64,000 nucleotides of DNA from Bacillota bacterium (GCA_023413555.1 JAEZPG010000096.1:62001-126000), one strand, 5' to 3'; shown: positions 8,851 through 18,158, counted from the stretch's first letter. Notes: generated from the letters alone by a model not told the origin. Program-made: numbers and translations.

Positions 8851-8879
8851 TTGACAAAATATCTTATTCTTTATATAAT
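8851..8879 (+). promoter_or_regulatory. Consensus promoter of the tRNA-Val/tRNA-Met unit
   Basis: TTGACA (8851-8856), 17-nt spacer, TATAAT (8874-8879), a full consensus match 34 nt before tRNA-Val. Confidence 0.88.
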
Positions 8880-8912
8880 ATTTTTCGTATTCACGTTTTA
8901 CAACGTGTCCTT

Positions 8913-8985
8913 GGGATCATAGCTCAGCTGGGAGAGCACCTGCCTTACAAGCAGGGGGTCACAGGTTCGAGCCCTGTTGGTCCCA
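8913..8985 (+). tRNA. tRNA-Val(TAC)
   Basis: A 73-nt cloverleaf. Acceptor GGGATCA pairs with TGGTCCC and discriminator A at 8985. Anticodon stem CCTGC/GCAGG encloses loop CTTACAA, giving anticodon TAC (valine GTA/GTG codons). The T-arm has GGTTCGA. CCA is not encoded. Confidence 0.97.
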
Positions 8986-8988
8986 TCC

Positions 8989-9062
8989 GGCGGAATAGCT
9001 CAGTTGGCTAGAGCACACGGTTCATACCCGTGGTGTCGAGGGTTCAAATCCCCCTTCCGCTA
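8989..9062 (+). tRNA. tRNA-Met(CAT), elongator type
   Basis: A 74-nt cloverleaf, 3 nt after tRNA-Val. Acceptor GGCGGAA pairs with TTCCGCT (one G-T), discriminator A. Anticodon loop TTCATAC gives CAT. The anticodon stem is CACGG/CCGTG, not the three G-C pairs of initiator tRNA, and the first acceptor pair is formed, so it is an elongator Met tRNA; an Ile2 tRNA read by lysidine modification is less likely given close likeness to elongator Met. Confidence 0.93.
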
Positions 9063-9067
9063 TGATT

Positions 9068-9101
9068 TAAGCCATTGTAGATTACTATAATGGCTTTTTT
9101 T
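9068..9101 (+). terminator. Terminator of the tRNA pair
   Basis: AGCCATTGTAG (9070-9080) pairs with CTATAATGGCT (9085-9095), followed by seven T. Confidence 0.9.
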
Positions 9102-9284
9102 ATTTACTAGGAAAGTTCTCTGGACTTTCCTACTGTGTTGGAAGGGAAGATGTCGTCAGTGCGACCTAACCTAAGATTAGAGATTTGCAAGAATAACGCT
9201 TTGTTCTTGTAAATAGCTTGTTTTTTGTGGTATGATAGAGCAAAATTGGGTATGCTAATCAAAGAGATATATGAGGTGAAGAAA

Positions 9285-9827
9285 ATGAGAATAGGAATGG
9301 GATATGATGTTCATAAATTAGTAGAGGATCGGCCTTTGATACTGGGTGGGGTAACAATACCTTATGAGAAAGGGCTATTAGGACATTCAGACGCGGATGT
9401 TTTAGTACATGCCATTATGGATGCTCTTTTAGGGGCAGCTAGTTTAGGGGATATTGGAAAACATTTTCCTGATACAGATCCTAAGTATAAAGGGGCTGAC
9501 AGCTTAGAGCTTTTACAACAGGTAAGGGAGCTTTTAAATGAGCAGCTCTATATTATAGAGAATATTGATGCTACCATTATTGCACAGAATCCAAAGATGG
9601 CAACTCATATCTCTAAGATGATTGAGAATATTGCCAAGACACTTCAGATTGAAACTCACAGAATTAATATAAAAGCTACTACAGAAGAAGGGATGGGCTT
9701 TACCGGTTCAGGCGAAGGAATCAGTGCTCAAGCTATCTGTCTGTTAAACACCGTCTATAATTATGCCTATGATGAAATAGACATGGCTGGAGGATGTGGT
9801 GGTTGTGGCGGTTGTCATGGAAGATAG
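9285..9827 (+). CDS. ispF: 2-C-methyl-D-erythritol 2,4-cyclodiphosphate synthase with Gly/Cys tail
   Basis: This is an enzyme of the MEP isoprenoid pathway, converting CDP-ME 2-phosphate to the cyclic diphosphate. ATG 9285 follows GAGGTGAAG and gives [11 protein letters not shown] with the metal ligands Asp8 and His10, then [18 protein letters not shown] (substrate/metal site) and late [15 protein letters not shown]. The product is 180 residues against about 160 for most IspF. The extra part ends [13 protein letters not shown], three Cys and one His spaced by Gly, resembling a metal-binding tag and absent from classic IspF. It is not next to ispD. A TATGAT box at 9231-9236 may be its promoter. 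Confidence 0.95.
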   Translation: MRIGMGYDVHKLVEDRPLILGGVTIPYEKGLLGHSDADVLVHAIMDALLGAASLGDIGKHFPDTDPKYKGADSLELLQQVRELLNEQLYIIENIDATIIAQNPKMATHISKMIENIAKTLQIETHRINIKATTEEGMGFTGSGEGISAQAICLLNTVYNYAYDEIDMAGGCGGCGGCHGR

Positions 9828-9905
9828 AAGTAGGGTCTTGTAAGTCAAGTGATAATATGGTAAAATTTGGATATTAATCTGTTTTGCAATATTATGAGGT
9901 ACAAG

Positions 9906-11900
9906 ATGAAGAATAGAATAAACTATATTATTACCGCCTTAATGATAGCACTTACTATACTATGTTTGCCAAAGGATAATGTAGAAGCAACGTCAACTGG
10001 TTTTGATTATGTAGAACGATTGGGTTCTGGTATTAATCTTGGGAATACTTTTGAAACTGGATTGGAAGATATGATCTTGGATGAAAAATCTACCATAGCC
10101 GTTGTAGATAACATGAGAGATCAGGGTTTTTCCTCAATTAGAATCCCAGTTACATGGCAAGGTCACTGGGAGGAAGACAGCAATGTAATTGATAAAGACT
10201 ATCTCGCTAAGATTAAGAGATTTGTAGATGCTGCAATTTCTAAAAAAATGAATGTGGTTTTGACGATGTATGACGATTCTTGGAAATGGATTAATGATAC
10301 CAAGAATTTGGATGAGACATTGAAGGTATATAGATTTTTATGGAAGCAGATTGCAGAATATTTTAGTGAATATAATGAACAGCTTTGTTTTGAAGCAGTC
10401 AATGCTCCGATTTTTTCTGATATATCAATAAGGGAGCAATTTGAAGTTCTTTATAACTATAATAAAAGCTTTATCAGTGTTGTTCGTAGTGTAGGTGGAA
10501 AGAATAGGGAGAGATATCTACTTCTTCCTTTATTAAATGGCCAAGTTAATGAGGAAAATTGTAAGTCTATGGTGTCAGATCTGAAGAAGTTAAAGGATAA
10601 CCGGATTATTGTTTCTGTACAGTACTATGGGCTTTGGAGCTTCAGTGTAAATGCAGCTGGTTCCACATCGTTTAATCAGAGTTCTAGGCAACATATGCAA
10701 TCTTTTTTTGATTATATTGATACTTATTTTAAAAAGAATAAGATTCCTGTTGTCTGTGTAGAATATGGATTGTATGGGTATCCAGCCTATAACAATGCAA
10801 TCATAAGAGGTGAGAGGCTTAAGTATTTCTATCAATTTTTAAATAAGGCTTATAAAGCAAGACTCTCGTTCTTTCTATGGGATACTGGGGTAATATATAA
10901 TCGAATGACGAACCAATGGGATGATTTGCATCTGGCATACATACTAAAGAATTATAAACGTAATAATTATTCCTATGGTTCTTCAGATGCTATTTATATA
11001 GTAGAAGATAAGCCAATTAAGGATATAACAATAGCCTTTACTTTGAATTCCGAGAAATTGGGGACACCCGTTTACAATAAGAAAAGTCTGAGAAAAACTC
11101 AGGATTATACCATTACTGACAATAAGATTACAATAAAAAAAGCATTTTTAGAGTCTCTACAACTGACTTCCAATGGAGTACTTGGAACGATAGGTATTAC
11201 ATTTTCATCGGGACCATCATGGAATATAAGTATAATAAAGGTAGGTAAGCCATCTTTAAAAAAGGATGGAACCAGAGAAGCAAGCTGGAAGATACCAATG
11301 CAAGAGCAGGGGGATGCTGTAATTTCCATGGAAGCCTTCACGAAAAATAAAAAACCAGTAGGACCTCTGGATTGGACCACTTATCAGGAATATGGATATA
11401 GCTTTCTACCAGATTATGAGAATCATAGTTTGAATCTGACTGAAGAATTCCTTGCCTTTCTGCCGGAGAAAAAAGAAATTGTACTCCGGTTTCATTTTCG
11501 AAGTGGACAGGTATTTGACTATTCTATCATAAAAGAGAAGGAAGGAATTCGAGAAATTACTTTTGATCTAGATGAGAAATCGGCGAATTCAGCATTGCCA
11601 AGTATATCCCCAGATATCAAACATTTGGTTGAGGAAGAAAACCAGGCAGTGGTGCAACGAGAAGTAGAGAAGAACAAAGTAATGAGTCTAGAAAAGAATA
11701 GTAGTAACCAGTGGGATGATTTGGGTTGGAAGCTTATGTTTATCAGTTTTGCTGTTATGGTGATACTTGGCTTTGCAATTTCTTATATCTATCAGGTCCA
11801 GAGAAATGAGAATTTGGATAATATTTTAGAGGAAACAGAAGATCTGGTTGAACAGAAGATCTATAAAATTCTAGTTGACAAAACTAGAAAGGATGCATAA
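9906..11900 (+). CDS. Membrane-anchored GH5-like protein with X2-type module; catalytic residues missing
   Basis: ATG 9906 follows GAGGTAC; 664 residues. A signal peptide (about 1-28) precedes a GH5 cellulase-like domain (about 38-345) that opens with GSGINLGNTFE and RIPVTWQGHW. In GH5 enzymes the acid/base Glu lies in an N-E-P motif; here it reads VNAP (Ala167). The substrate His of the H-Y motif is Gln239 (VQYYG), and the usual HHD segment is MYDD. The nucleophile-position Glu286 (CVEYG) and Trp325 remain. A CBM_X2-like module (about 370-455) follows, then an undefined beta region, one membrane helix (about 618-640) and a short cytoplasmic tail. Probably a binding or structural protein, not a hydrolase. 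Confidence 0.8.
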   Translation: MKNRINYIITALMIALTILCLPKDNVEATSTGFDYVERLGSGINLGNTFETGLEDMILDEKSTIAVVDNMRDQGFSSIRIPVTWQGHWEEDSNVIDKDYLAKIKRFVDAAISKKMNVVLTMYDDSWKWINDTKNLDETLKVYRFLWKQIAEYFSEYNEQLCFEAVNAPIFSDISIREQFEVLYNYNKSFISVVRSVGGKNRERYLLLPLLNGQVNEENCKSMVSDLKKLKDNRIIVSVQYYGLWSFSVNAAGSTSFNQSSRQHMQSFFDYIDTYFKKNKIPVVCVEYGLYGYPAYNNAIIRGERLKYFYQFLNKAYKARLSFFLWDTGVIYNRMTNQWDDLHLAYILKNYKRNNYSYGSSDAIYIVEDKPIKDITIAFTLNSEKLGTPVYNKKSLRKTQDYTITDNKITIKKAFLESLQLTSNGVLGTIGITFSSGPSWNISIIKVGKPSLKKDGTREASWKIPMQEQGDAVISMEAFTKNKKPVGPLDWTTYQEYGYSFLPDYENHSLNLTEEFLAFLPEKKEIVLRFHFRSGQVFDYSIIKEKEGIREITFDLDEKSANSALPSISPDIKHLVEEENQAVVQREVEKNKVMSLEKNSSNQWDDLGWKLMFISFAVMVILGFAISYIYQVQRNENLDNILEETEDLVEQKIYKILVDKTRKDA

Positions 11901-11959
11901 AATGAATTTAATTACAGACATAATAGTAATGAATATTGAAAATAGCAATGAATAGAAGA

Positions 11960-12185
11960 GTAATTTGTATATAAGCTAACAGAGAGGGAGTGCCACTGGC
12001 TGAAAGCATTCCTTAGTGGAGTAGAGATGAAATGCATCTATGAGCTGATCGGCTGAGCTTCCTTGAAGTTAGGCAGATACGGTAGCACCCGTTACGTGTA
12101 TAGAGTTACAGCAAGAACCATTTTGCTGTGAAATAGAGTGGAACCACGAGTACCTCGTCTCTATATAGAGACGAGGCTTTTTGAT
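11960..12185 (+). promoter_or_regulatory. Cysteine T-box leader of cysE-cysS
   Basis: The leader has a long Stem I ending near 12065, with a specifier loop GAAATGCATC in which TGC (12033-12035) is a cysteine codon. The T-box GAGTGGAACCACG lies at 12136-12148 and is followed by a terminator stem CCTCGTCTCTAT/ATAGAGACGAGG with a T-run (about 12153-12183). Uncharged tRNA-Cys should pair with TGC and the T-box and allow read-through into cysE and cysS. The whole 11901-12295 gap is this leader plus the cysE ribosome site. Confidence 0.9.
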
Positions 12186-12295
12186 TGTATAGATAATTTA
12201 ACCAACGAACCTATACAAGCAGGAATTTCTTCAGATAAAGAAGCCAAGGATAGCGTCATTTAGAAGAAGTTTATCTATAGAAAGGAGAGGATGGT

Positions 12296-12964
12296 ATGGG
12301 ATTCATACGATTTGTAAAAGAAGAAGCTGCCATTATTAAAGAGCGTGATCCTGCAATTAAAACCTCGGCTGAGGTATTCTTATATCCTAGTTTTAAGGCA
12401 ATGATACGTTACCGTATAGCACATAAATTATATTTACACAAACACTATTTTTTAGCGAGGTGGCTGTCTCAACGTACTGTTCGTAAGACCGGTATAGAGA
12501 TTCATCCTGGCGCTACCATTGGAAAGGGCCTGTTTATTGATCATGGTAATGGTGTAGTTATCGGAGAAACGGCGGTTCTTGGAGATAATGTAACTCTGTA
12601 TCAGGGAGTAACTCTTGGTGGAACAGGTAAAGAGCATGGAAAGAGACATCCTACCATTGGAGATAATGTTATGATTAGTGCAGGTGCCAAAGTGTTAGGT
12701 TCCTTTACGGTAGGTAGTAACTCTAAAATTGGAGCGGGTAGTGTGGTGCTTTCAGAGGTGCCACCCAACTCTACAGTGGTAGGCGTTCCCGGACGTGTAG
12801 TAAAACGAGATAATGTGAAAATTCCTACTGACGATTTGGATCAGGTGCATTTGCCAGATCCTGTTAGAAATGATATACAGAATTTACAAGAAGAGAATGC
12901 AAACTTACGGGAAATTATAGATAAATTGTGTAACTGTGTGGATCGTATAGAACACAGCAAATAA
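12296..12964 (+). CDS. cysE: Serine O-acetyltransferase
   Basis: First committed step of cysteine synthesis: L-serine and acetyl-CoA to O-acetylserine. The 222-residue protein has the SAT helical N-terminal domain, then left-handed beta-helix hexapeptide repeats with GIEIHPGATIGKGLFIDHG, VVIGETA, TLYQGVTLGGTGKEHGKRHP (active-site loop) and AGAKVLGSFTVG. A C-terminal coiled-coil-like tail (DIQNLQEENANLREIIDKL) is longer than in many homologues. It heads the T-box controlled unit and lies 38 bp before cysS. AGGAGAGGAT precedes the ATG. Confidence 0.95.
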   Translation: MGFIRFVKEEAAIIKERDPAIKTSAEVFLYPSFKAMIRYRIAHKLYLHKHYFLARWLSQRTVRKTGIEIHPGATIGKGLFIDHGNGVVIGETAVLGDNVTLYQGVTLGGTGKEHGKRHPTIGDNVMISAGAKVLGSFTVGSNSKIGAGSVVLSEVPPNSTVVGVPGRVVKRDNVKIPTDDLDQVHLPDPVRNDIQNLQEENANLREIIDKLCNCVDRIEHSK

Positions 12965-13002
12965 TAGTAAACATAAGAAATAACTAGAATGGAGGAAATA
13001 AA

Positions 13003-14400
13003 ATGAAACTATATAATACTCTATCTAAGTCAAAAGAGGAATTTGCCCCAATTGAACCAGGGAAGGTACGTATGTATGTGTGCGGGCCTACAGTATATAA
13101 CTATATTCATATTGGAAATGCTAGACCAATGATTATTTTTGATACAGTAAGGAGATATTTTGAATATAAGGGATATGAGGTAAACTATGTCTCTAATTTT
13201 ACGGATGTAGATGATAAGATTATTAAGAAAGCCAATGAAGAAGGTGTCACTGCCAGTGAGATTTCTGAGCGTTATATTAAAGAGTGCCTAAAAGATATGA
13301 AGGACTTAAATATTAAACCTGCCACTAAGCATCCAAAGGCGACAGAAGAAATCGACGGTATGATAGAGATGATTAGGACATTAATTGACAAAGGTTATGC
13401 CTACGAGAAAAATGGTACAGTTTACTTCAGAACCAGAATGTTTGATGAATATGGTAAACTATCCAAGAAAAACATCGATGACTTAGAAGCTGGAATCCGC
13501 ATAGCAGTATCTGACGAAAAAGAAGACCCAATGGACTTTGTTCTTTGGAAACCAAAGAAGGAAGGAGAACCTAGCTGGCCATCTCCATGGAGTGACGGAA
13601 GACCAGGCTGGCATATTGAATGTTCCGTAATGAGTAAGAAATACTTGGGAGACTCTATTGACATTCATGCTGGTGGAGAGGATTTAGTCTTCCCTCACCA
13701 TGAAAATGAGATTGCCCAAAGTGAAGCTGCTAACGGTAAAGATTTTTCAAAGTATTGGATGCATAATGGCTTTCTGAATATCGACAACAAGAAAATGTCC
13801 AAATCTGCAGGTAATTTCTTTACTGTACGAGAGATCGGAGAAAAGTTCGACTTACAGGTACTTCGTTTCTTCATGCTTAGTTCTCATTATAGAAGCCCAC
13901 TAAACTTTAGCCGTGACCTAATGGATGCAGCAAAAAGTGGATTAGATAGAATTAAGACTTGTGTGTCTAACCTGGAATTTTTGATGGAAAATGCTAAGGA
14001 AGCAGAGGCAACTCTAGAGGAACAGTCAATCATTGCAGAAGCAAATGATTTAAACGAAAAGTTCAACAGTGCAATGGAGGACGATTTTAATACAGCAGAT
14101 GCAATTTCGGCAATATTTGAAATTGTAAAACTGGCTAACTCCAATACAAATGAAAGAAGTAGCAAAGAAGTTATTCAAGTCTTATTAGACAAAATTCTTG
14201 TGCTATGTGATATACTTGGTATTGAAGCTGTAACAAAGAAAGAATTGTTGGATGAGGAAATTGAAAGTCTTATTCAGGAACGCCAAGATGCCAGAAAAGC
14301 TCGAAATTTTGCCCGTGCAGATGAAATACGTAATGAATTGTTGGACAAAGGAATTGTTTTAGAGGATACCAGGGAAGGGGTTCGTTGGAAAAGAGCATAA
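13003..14400 (+). CDS. cysS: Cysteinyl-tRNA synthetase
   Basis: Charges tRNA-Cys. The 465-residue class I synthetase has [18 protein letters not shown] with the zinc-site Cys and the HIGN form of HIGH, the insert with [17 protein letters not shown] and [15 protein letters not shown] (zinc ligands), and KMSKS in [11 protein letters not shown]. The DALR-like C-terminal domain is present. Preceded by GGAGGAAATAAA. It shares the Cys T-box with cysE, so charging and synthesis of cysteine respond to the same signal. Confidence 0.97.
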   Translation: MKLYNTLSKSKEEFAPIEPGKVRMYVCGPTVYNYIHIGNARPMIIFDTVRRYFEYKGYEVNYVSNFTDVDDKIIKKANEEGVTASEISERYIKECLKDMKDLNIKPATKHPKATEEIDGMIEMIRTLIDKGYAYEKNGTVYFRTRMFDEYGKLSKKNIDDLEAGIRIAVSDEKEDPMDFVLWKPKKEGEPSWPSPWSDGRPGWHIECSVMSKKYLGDSIDIHAGGEDLVFPHHENEIAQSEAANGKDFSKYWMHNGFLNIDNKKMSKSAGNFFTVREIGEKFDLQVLRFFMLSSHYRSPLNFSRDLMDAAKSGLDRIKTCVSNLEFLMENAKEAEATLEEQSIIAEANDLNEKFNSAMEDDFNTADAISAIFEIVKLANSNTNERSSKEVIQVLLDKILVLCDILGIEAVTKKELLDEEIESLIQERQDARKARNFARADEIRNELLDKGIVLEDTREGVRWKRA

Positions 14401-14429
14401 AATAACGGATAAAAGAAAGAGCATATAAT

Positions 14430-14867
14430 ATGAAAATAGATGAGTTAAAGATGCATGAATATTTACGACTGTCTTTTGACTTAGAAGATTATGATCCTAA
14501 GCAGTATTCCCCATTGGCACTGGCCTATATCGGGGATGGTATCTATGATATAATTATTCGGACGATTGTATTATCTCATGGTAATGCACCGGTAAATAAG
14601 CTTCACAAGGAGTGTAGTAGTTTCGTGAAGGCTCCTTCTCAGATGAAGATGTATCATGCCATTGAAGGAATCTTAACCGAGGAGGAAGCAGGCATCTATA
14701 AACGTGGTCGCAATGCAAAATCCAATACTTCTGCAAAAAATGCTACCATAACAGAATATCGGATTGCCACTGGCTTTGAAGCTTTATTGGGTTATCTTTA
14801 TTTATGTAATCGAATGAATCGAATTGTGGAACTGGTACAATATGGCCTTGATAGGCTGGAAAAATAG
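14430..14867 (+). CDS. mrnC: Mini-ribonuclease III
   Basis: A 145-residue RNase III-type catalytic domain without a double-stranded RNA-binding domain, the hallmark of Mini-III, which matures 23S rRNA ends in Firmicutes. YIGDGIYD holds the conserved Asp and TGFEALLGYLYL holds the catalytic Glu helix. It lies between cysS and rlmB, the conserved Firmicutes order, with 29 and 8 bp gaps. The ribosome site (AAAGAGC) is weak, so translation may depend on coupling. Confidence 0.93.
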   Translation: MKIDELKMHEYLRLSFDLEDYDPKQYSPLALAYIGDGIYDIIIRTIVLSHGNAPVNKLHKECSSFVKAPSQMKMYHAIEGILTEEEAGIYKRGRNAKSNTSAKNATITEYRIATGFEALLGYLYLCNRMNRIVELVQYGLDRLEK

Positions 14868-14875
14868 GAGCGAAA

Positions 14876-15619
14876 ATGAGATACGAGGAATTAACAATAG
14901 AAGGAAGAAATGCTGTATTGGAGGCATTTCGTGCAAAGAAACCAATTGACCGTTTGTTTATTCTGGATGGTTGTCAGGATGGTCCGGTGCAATCCATTTT
15001 AAGAGAAGCTAAAAAGACAGATACTATTATCACCTATGTAAAGAAGGAACGGCTAGATCAATTGTCTGAAGCAGGGAAGCATCAGGGTGTTATTGCTTAC
15101 GCTGCCGCTTATGAATATGTAACTATTGCAGACATGTTCCAATTGGCTGAGGAAAAGGGGGAGCCTCCATTTCTTATACTACTAGATAACATAGAGGATC
15201 CACACAATCTGGGAGCGATGATTCGTACTGCTAATCAGGCAGGGGCTCATGGAATTATTATTCCAAAGCGTCGGGCGGTAGGTCTTACAGCAACAGTAGC
15301 CAAAGTAAGTGCCGGAGCAATTAATTATGTCCCGGTAGCTAAAGTAACAAATCTTAGTACCACCATAGAAGAATTGAAGCAAAAGGGAATGTGGTTTGCT
15401 TGTGCTGACATGGACGGAGAGTTAATGTATAATGTTAATCTGACAGGTTCCCTGGGACTTGTTATCGGTAGTGAAGGAGAAGGTGTGAGCCGTCTGGTAA
15501 AAGAAAAATGCGATTATGTAGTTCGTATTCCTATGAAAGGAAATATCGACTCTCTAAATGCATCTGTAGCCATGGGTGTACTTTCCTATGAAATTGTCAG
15601 ACAGAGAATGAAATATTAA
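14876..15619 (+). CDS. rlmB: 23S rRNA 2'-O-methyltransferase, TrmH/RlmB family
   Basis: SPOUT-class SAM-dependent methyltransferase of 247 residues. It has an N-terminal L30e-like substrate-binding domain (about 1-80; ending QGVIAYAA) and the knotted catalytic domain with DNIEDPHNLGAMIRTANQAG (motif 1), GLVIGSEGEGVSR (motif 2) and RIPMKGNIDSLNASVA (motif 3). The family methylates G2251 of 23S rRNA; the exact site here is inferred. It starts 8 bp after mrnC. Confidence 0.93.
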   Translation: MRYEELTIEGRNAVLEAFRAKKPIDRLFILDGCQDGPVQSILREAKKTDTIITYVKKERLDQLSEAGKHQGVIAYAAAYEYVTIADMFQLAEEKGEPPFLILLDNIEDPHNLGAMIRTANQAGAHGIIIPKRRAVGLTATVAKVSAGAINYVPVAKVTNLSTTIEELKQKGMWFACADMDGELMYNVNLTGSLGLVIGSEGEGVSRLVKEKCDYVVRIPMKGNIDSLNASVAMGVLSYEIVRQRMKY

Positions 15620-15638
15620 GAGAACAGGGGGTGACTCT

Positions 15639-16268
15639 ATGGCATTTGAAAAATACAAAACGCTTACTGATGAAGAAATAATTGGAAGAATTCGTAGACA
15701 GGACTCAGATGCTGTAGATTACCTTCTAGAAAAATACAAGAATGCTGTCCGCCAGAAGGCTCGTGCTTTGTATATAATAGGAGGAGATCGGGATGACTTA
15801 ATCCAGGAGGGCATGATTGGCTTATACAAGGCAATCAGAGATTATGATAGCACCAAGGATGCTAGCTTTGGATATTTTGCAGATCTATGTATTTCAAGAC
15901 AAATATATGATGCAATTAAAGCTTCTAACAGGAAGAAGAATATTCCCCTAAATACCTACATATCGTTAAACTCACCAATTTATAATAGCTATAATGAAAG
16001 AGAGGATACGCTTTCCATAATAGACAAAATATACCAAGATAATAATACAAATCCAGAGGAATTGGTTATTGACAAGGAACGTACCAGTATGTTAGAATAT
16101 GAACTCGAGAGGCGATTGAGCAACCTCGAAAAAGAAGTAGTTAAGCTATATGTTGTCGGAATGAAGTATACCGAGATTGCCGCTATTTTAAATAAGGAAC
16201 CAAAATCAATTGACAATGCATTGCAACGCATTCGTGCAAAATTGAATGCGTTAGTTAAAGAAATGTAG
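15639..16268 (+). CDS. sigH: RNA polymerase sigma-H factor (transition state/sporulation)
   Basis: A 209-residue sigma-70 family factor. Region 2 has DRDDLIQEGMIGLYKAIRDYD (core binding) and FGYFADLCISRQIYDAIK (-10 recognition); region 4 has LEKEVVKLYVVGMKYTEIA followed by the helix-turn-helix. Length, sequence and place after rlmB match Firmicutes SigH, which starts sporulation and transition-phase transcription. The yacP/rae1 gene often found between rlmB and sigH is absent here. GGGGGTGA precedes the ATG. tRNA-Thr follows 23 bp later. Confidence 0.95.
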   Translation: MAFEKYKTLTDEEIIGRIRRQDSDAVDYLLEKYKNAVRQKARALYIIGGDRDDLIQEGMIGLYKAIRDYDSTKDASFGYFADLCISRQIYDAIKASNRKKNIPLNTYISLNSPIYNSYNEREDTLSIIDKIYQDNNTNPEELVIDKERTSMLEYELERRLSNLEKEVVKLYVVGMKYTEIAAILNKEPKSIDNALQRIRAKLNALVKEM

Positions 16269-16291
16269 AGAATGGAACCTTCATAGTTTGT

Positions 16292-16363
16292 GCTGCTGTG
16301 GCTCAGGGGTAGAGCGTTTCCTTGGTAAGGAAGAGGTCGCGGGTTCAATTCCCGCCAGCAGCT
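16292..16363 (+). tRNA. tRNA-Thr(GGT)
   Basis: A 72-nt cloverleaf. Acceptor GCTGCTG pairs with CAGCAGC; discriminator T, usual for Thr. Anticodon loop TTGGTAA gives GGT. T-arm GGTTCAA. CCA is not encoded. It lies 23 bp after sigH and may be co-transcribed. Confidence 0.96.
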
Positions 16364-16368
16364 TGATA

Positions 16369-16422
16369 GGAACAAACCCTTGTGAAATTAGCATTTGCGA
16401 AGTTTTACAGGGGTTTTGTTGG
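16369..16422 (+). terminator. Possible terminator after tRNA-Thr
   Basis: AACAAACCCTTGTGAAA (16371-16387) pairs imperfectly with TTTTACAGGGGTTTTGTT (16403-16420). There is no clean T-run after the stem. Confidence 0.35.
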
Positions 16423-16525
16423 CTCTGTGTCATGTGTTGAGAGGTGAGGTGCGTTGTACCTATACCAACACTGATATAAGAGCTATTTTTATGTTCTTAG
16501 AACAAAGTGGAGTTTTTAATATACC

Positions 16526-17122
16526 TTGATTTTATTATGGAAATCTTCTGTTGGGCCGTTAGTTAAGCCGTATGGAAAAGAATTAAGGATTTCTTTTCCC
16601 AATGTCTATATTTCTTTACGCACTACACAGACTCAGGAATATTCGAGGATTCAACCAGCTTGTCTGTCGGTTGAAGTGATATTTATCTTTTTACACGGCT
16701 TCGAAGATTATTGCGGATATACTGTATACCAAGATGGTAATAAATTGGTAATTAACCAGAATATCATTGTTCTGATTTCTATATTAACTCTTATAAGGGT
16801 AATAACTTCCGCTTTTTATCAAACATTATAAACCTCAAAATGACTGCTATTGATGGTATTCGCCAAAATAATTCGATAATTATTAAAATGGGTAACTGGA
16901 AGGATCGAAAATGGAATTTAAGCTCCGAAACTGTAGAATTTAGGATGTTCTCTCAATGGTGTGTTATTCAACAGTATGCTAAGCTATTACGATGAATCTT
17001 CAAGAATGGATAGAGTTAAGGAAGATGTATGGTTTGCAGAAATCAATGATGAAATAACTGTTCGTATTGATAATAAACAAACCATTAATGTCAGACAGCA
17101 TACTCATGGAGGGACCAGATAA
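16526..17122 (+). pseudogene. Eroded coding region with several small broken frames
   Basis: No intact gene lies between tRNA-Thr and the PhzF gene (16364-17288). Three short frames look protein-like: 16526-16831 (101 codons), 16840-16995 (51 codons, Trp/Arg-rich, KMGNWKDRKWNLSS), and 16976-17122 (48 codons, EDVWFAEINDEITVRID). The last two overlap in different frames, as expected from a frameshift within one ancestral gene. None has a convincing ribosome site. I do not recognise the family. Confidence 0.4.
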
Positions 17123-17288
17123 TTCAAAAAGTGAACGATATAGTGGGAAAGAAGAGTTGACAATAAATTACAAGCATAGTATATTTGCTTTAATTGAATC
17201 AATAGTGTCACTGTAGTGATGTGAATAATTAAAAATGAGTTTTGTATATCTAAAGCGTGTAATAGAACAATAAGGAGAAGAACGACAA

Positions 17289-18158
17289 ATGGGAAAGTCT
17301 TATATAAAACTGGATGTTTATTCTGTAAGTACTTTTAGTAAAAATGGTACTGGTGGGAACAAAGCTGGAGTTGTATTGCCAGGTGTATCATTGAGCGAAA
17401 ATGAAAAAATACAAGTGGCTCGTAAAATGAAATACTCGGAAACCGCATTTATTTCAAAATCCACAAAAGCTGATTTCAAATTGGAATACTTTACTCCAAT
17501 GGGAGAAGTGCCTTTATGTGGGCATGCAACAATAGGAACATTTGTTGTGCTGAAACAATTAAAGTTGTTGAAAAAATCAAATTATACAATCGAGACAAAA
17601 GCTGGCGTTATGAATATTACAATAGACCAGGACAACTTAGTCTTTATGGAGCAAAATACACCAAGATTTTATGAATTACTCAATAAAATAGATATAGATA
17701 ATTGTTTTAATCCTATGGCTATTGATGAAAGATTTCCTATTCAAGTTGTCTCAACAGGATTAAAAGATATTCTGCTGCCAATTGATAGTCCAACGACATT
17801 GGAAAATATGGTACCCAATTTTTCATGCATTACTGAATTAAGTAAAGAAATGAACTGTATAGGTATTCATGCGTTTTCAATTATAAATACTACAGAAGTA
17901 ACTGCAATATGCAGAAATTTCGCGCCGCTATATGGAATAGAGGAAGAGGCAGCAACAGGAACCTCAAATTGTGCGTTAGCATGTTATCTATTTAGATACG
18001 GCCTAAAGCAAAGTAATTATATTTTTGAACAGGGTTATAATTTAGGGAGTACATCAAGAATATATGTCAAGATTGAAAATAAGAATGATGTTATCACAAG
18101 GGCTTCTGTTGGTGGAAATGGCTATGTAATAGATAAGAAAAGCATTACAATTGATTAA
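17289..18158 (+). CDS. PhzF family isomerase/epimerase-like protein
   Basis: A 289-residue protein with the two-fold diaminopimelate-epimerase-like fold of the PhzF family. Near residue 53, YSETAF holds the conserved active-site Glu; GEVPLCGHATIG (about 75-86) and EEEAATGTSNCALACYLF (about 217-234) are the two other family motifs. PhzF isomerises a dihydro-anthranilate in phenazine synthesis, but most homologues, with no phenazine genes nearby as here, have unknown substrates. AAGGAG precedes the ATG. It stands alone after an eroded stretch. Confidence 0.9.
   Translation: MGKSYIKLDVYSVSTFSKNGTGGNKAGVVLPGVSLSENEKIQVARKMKYSETAFISKSTKADFKLEYFTPMGEVPLCGHATIGTFVVLKQLKLLKKSNYTIETKAGVMNITIDQDNLVFMEQNTPRFYELLNKIDIDNCFNPMAIDERFPIQVVSTGLKDILLPIDSPTTLENMVPNFSCITELSKEMNCIGIHAFSIINTTEVTAICRNFAPLYGIEEEAATGTSNCALACYLFRYGLKQSNYIFEQGYNLGSTSRIYVKIENKNDVITRASVGGNGYVIDKKSITID

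Noticed and set aside
8826..9011. 61-codon open frame on the + strand
   Set aside because: It is read through tRNA-Val and tRNA-Met; the IAQLGEHLPYKQGVTGSSPVG peptide is the known false protein from tRNA genes.
15989..16375. 128-codon open frame on the - strand
   Set aside because: Antisense to the end of sigH and tRNA-Thr; its CWRELNPRPLPYQGNALPLS start is a typical tRNA artefact.
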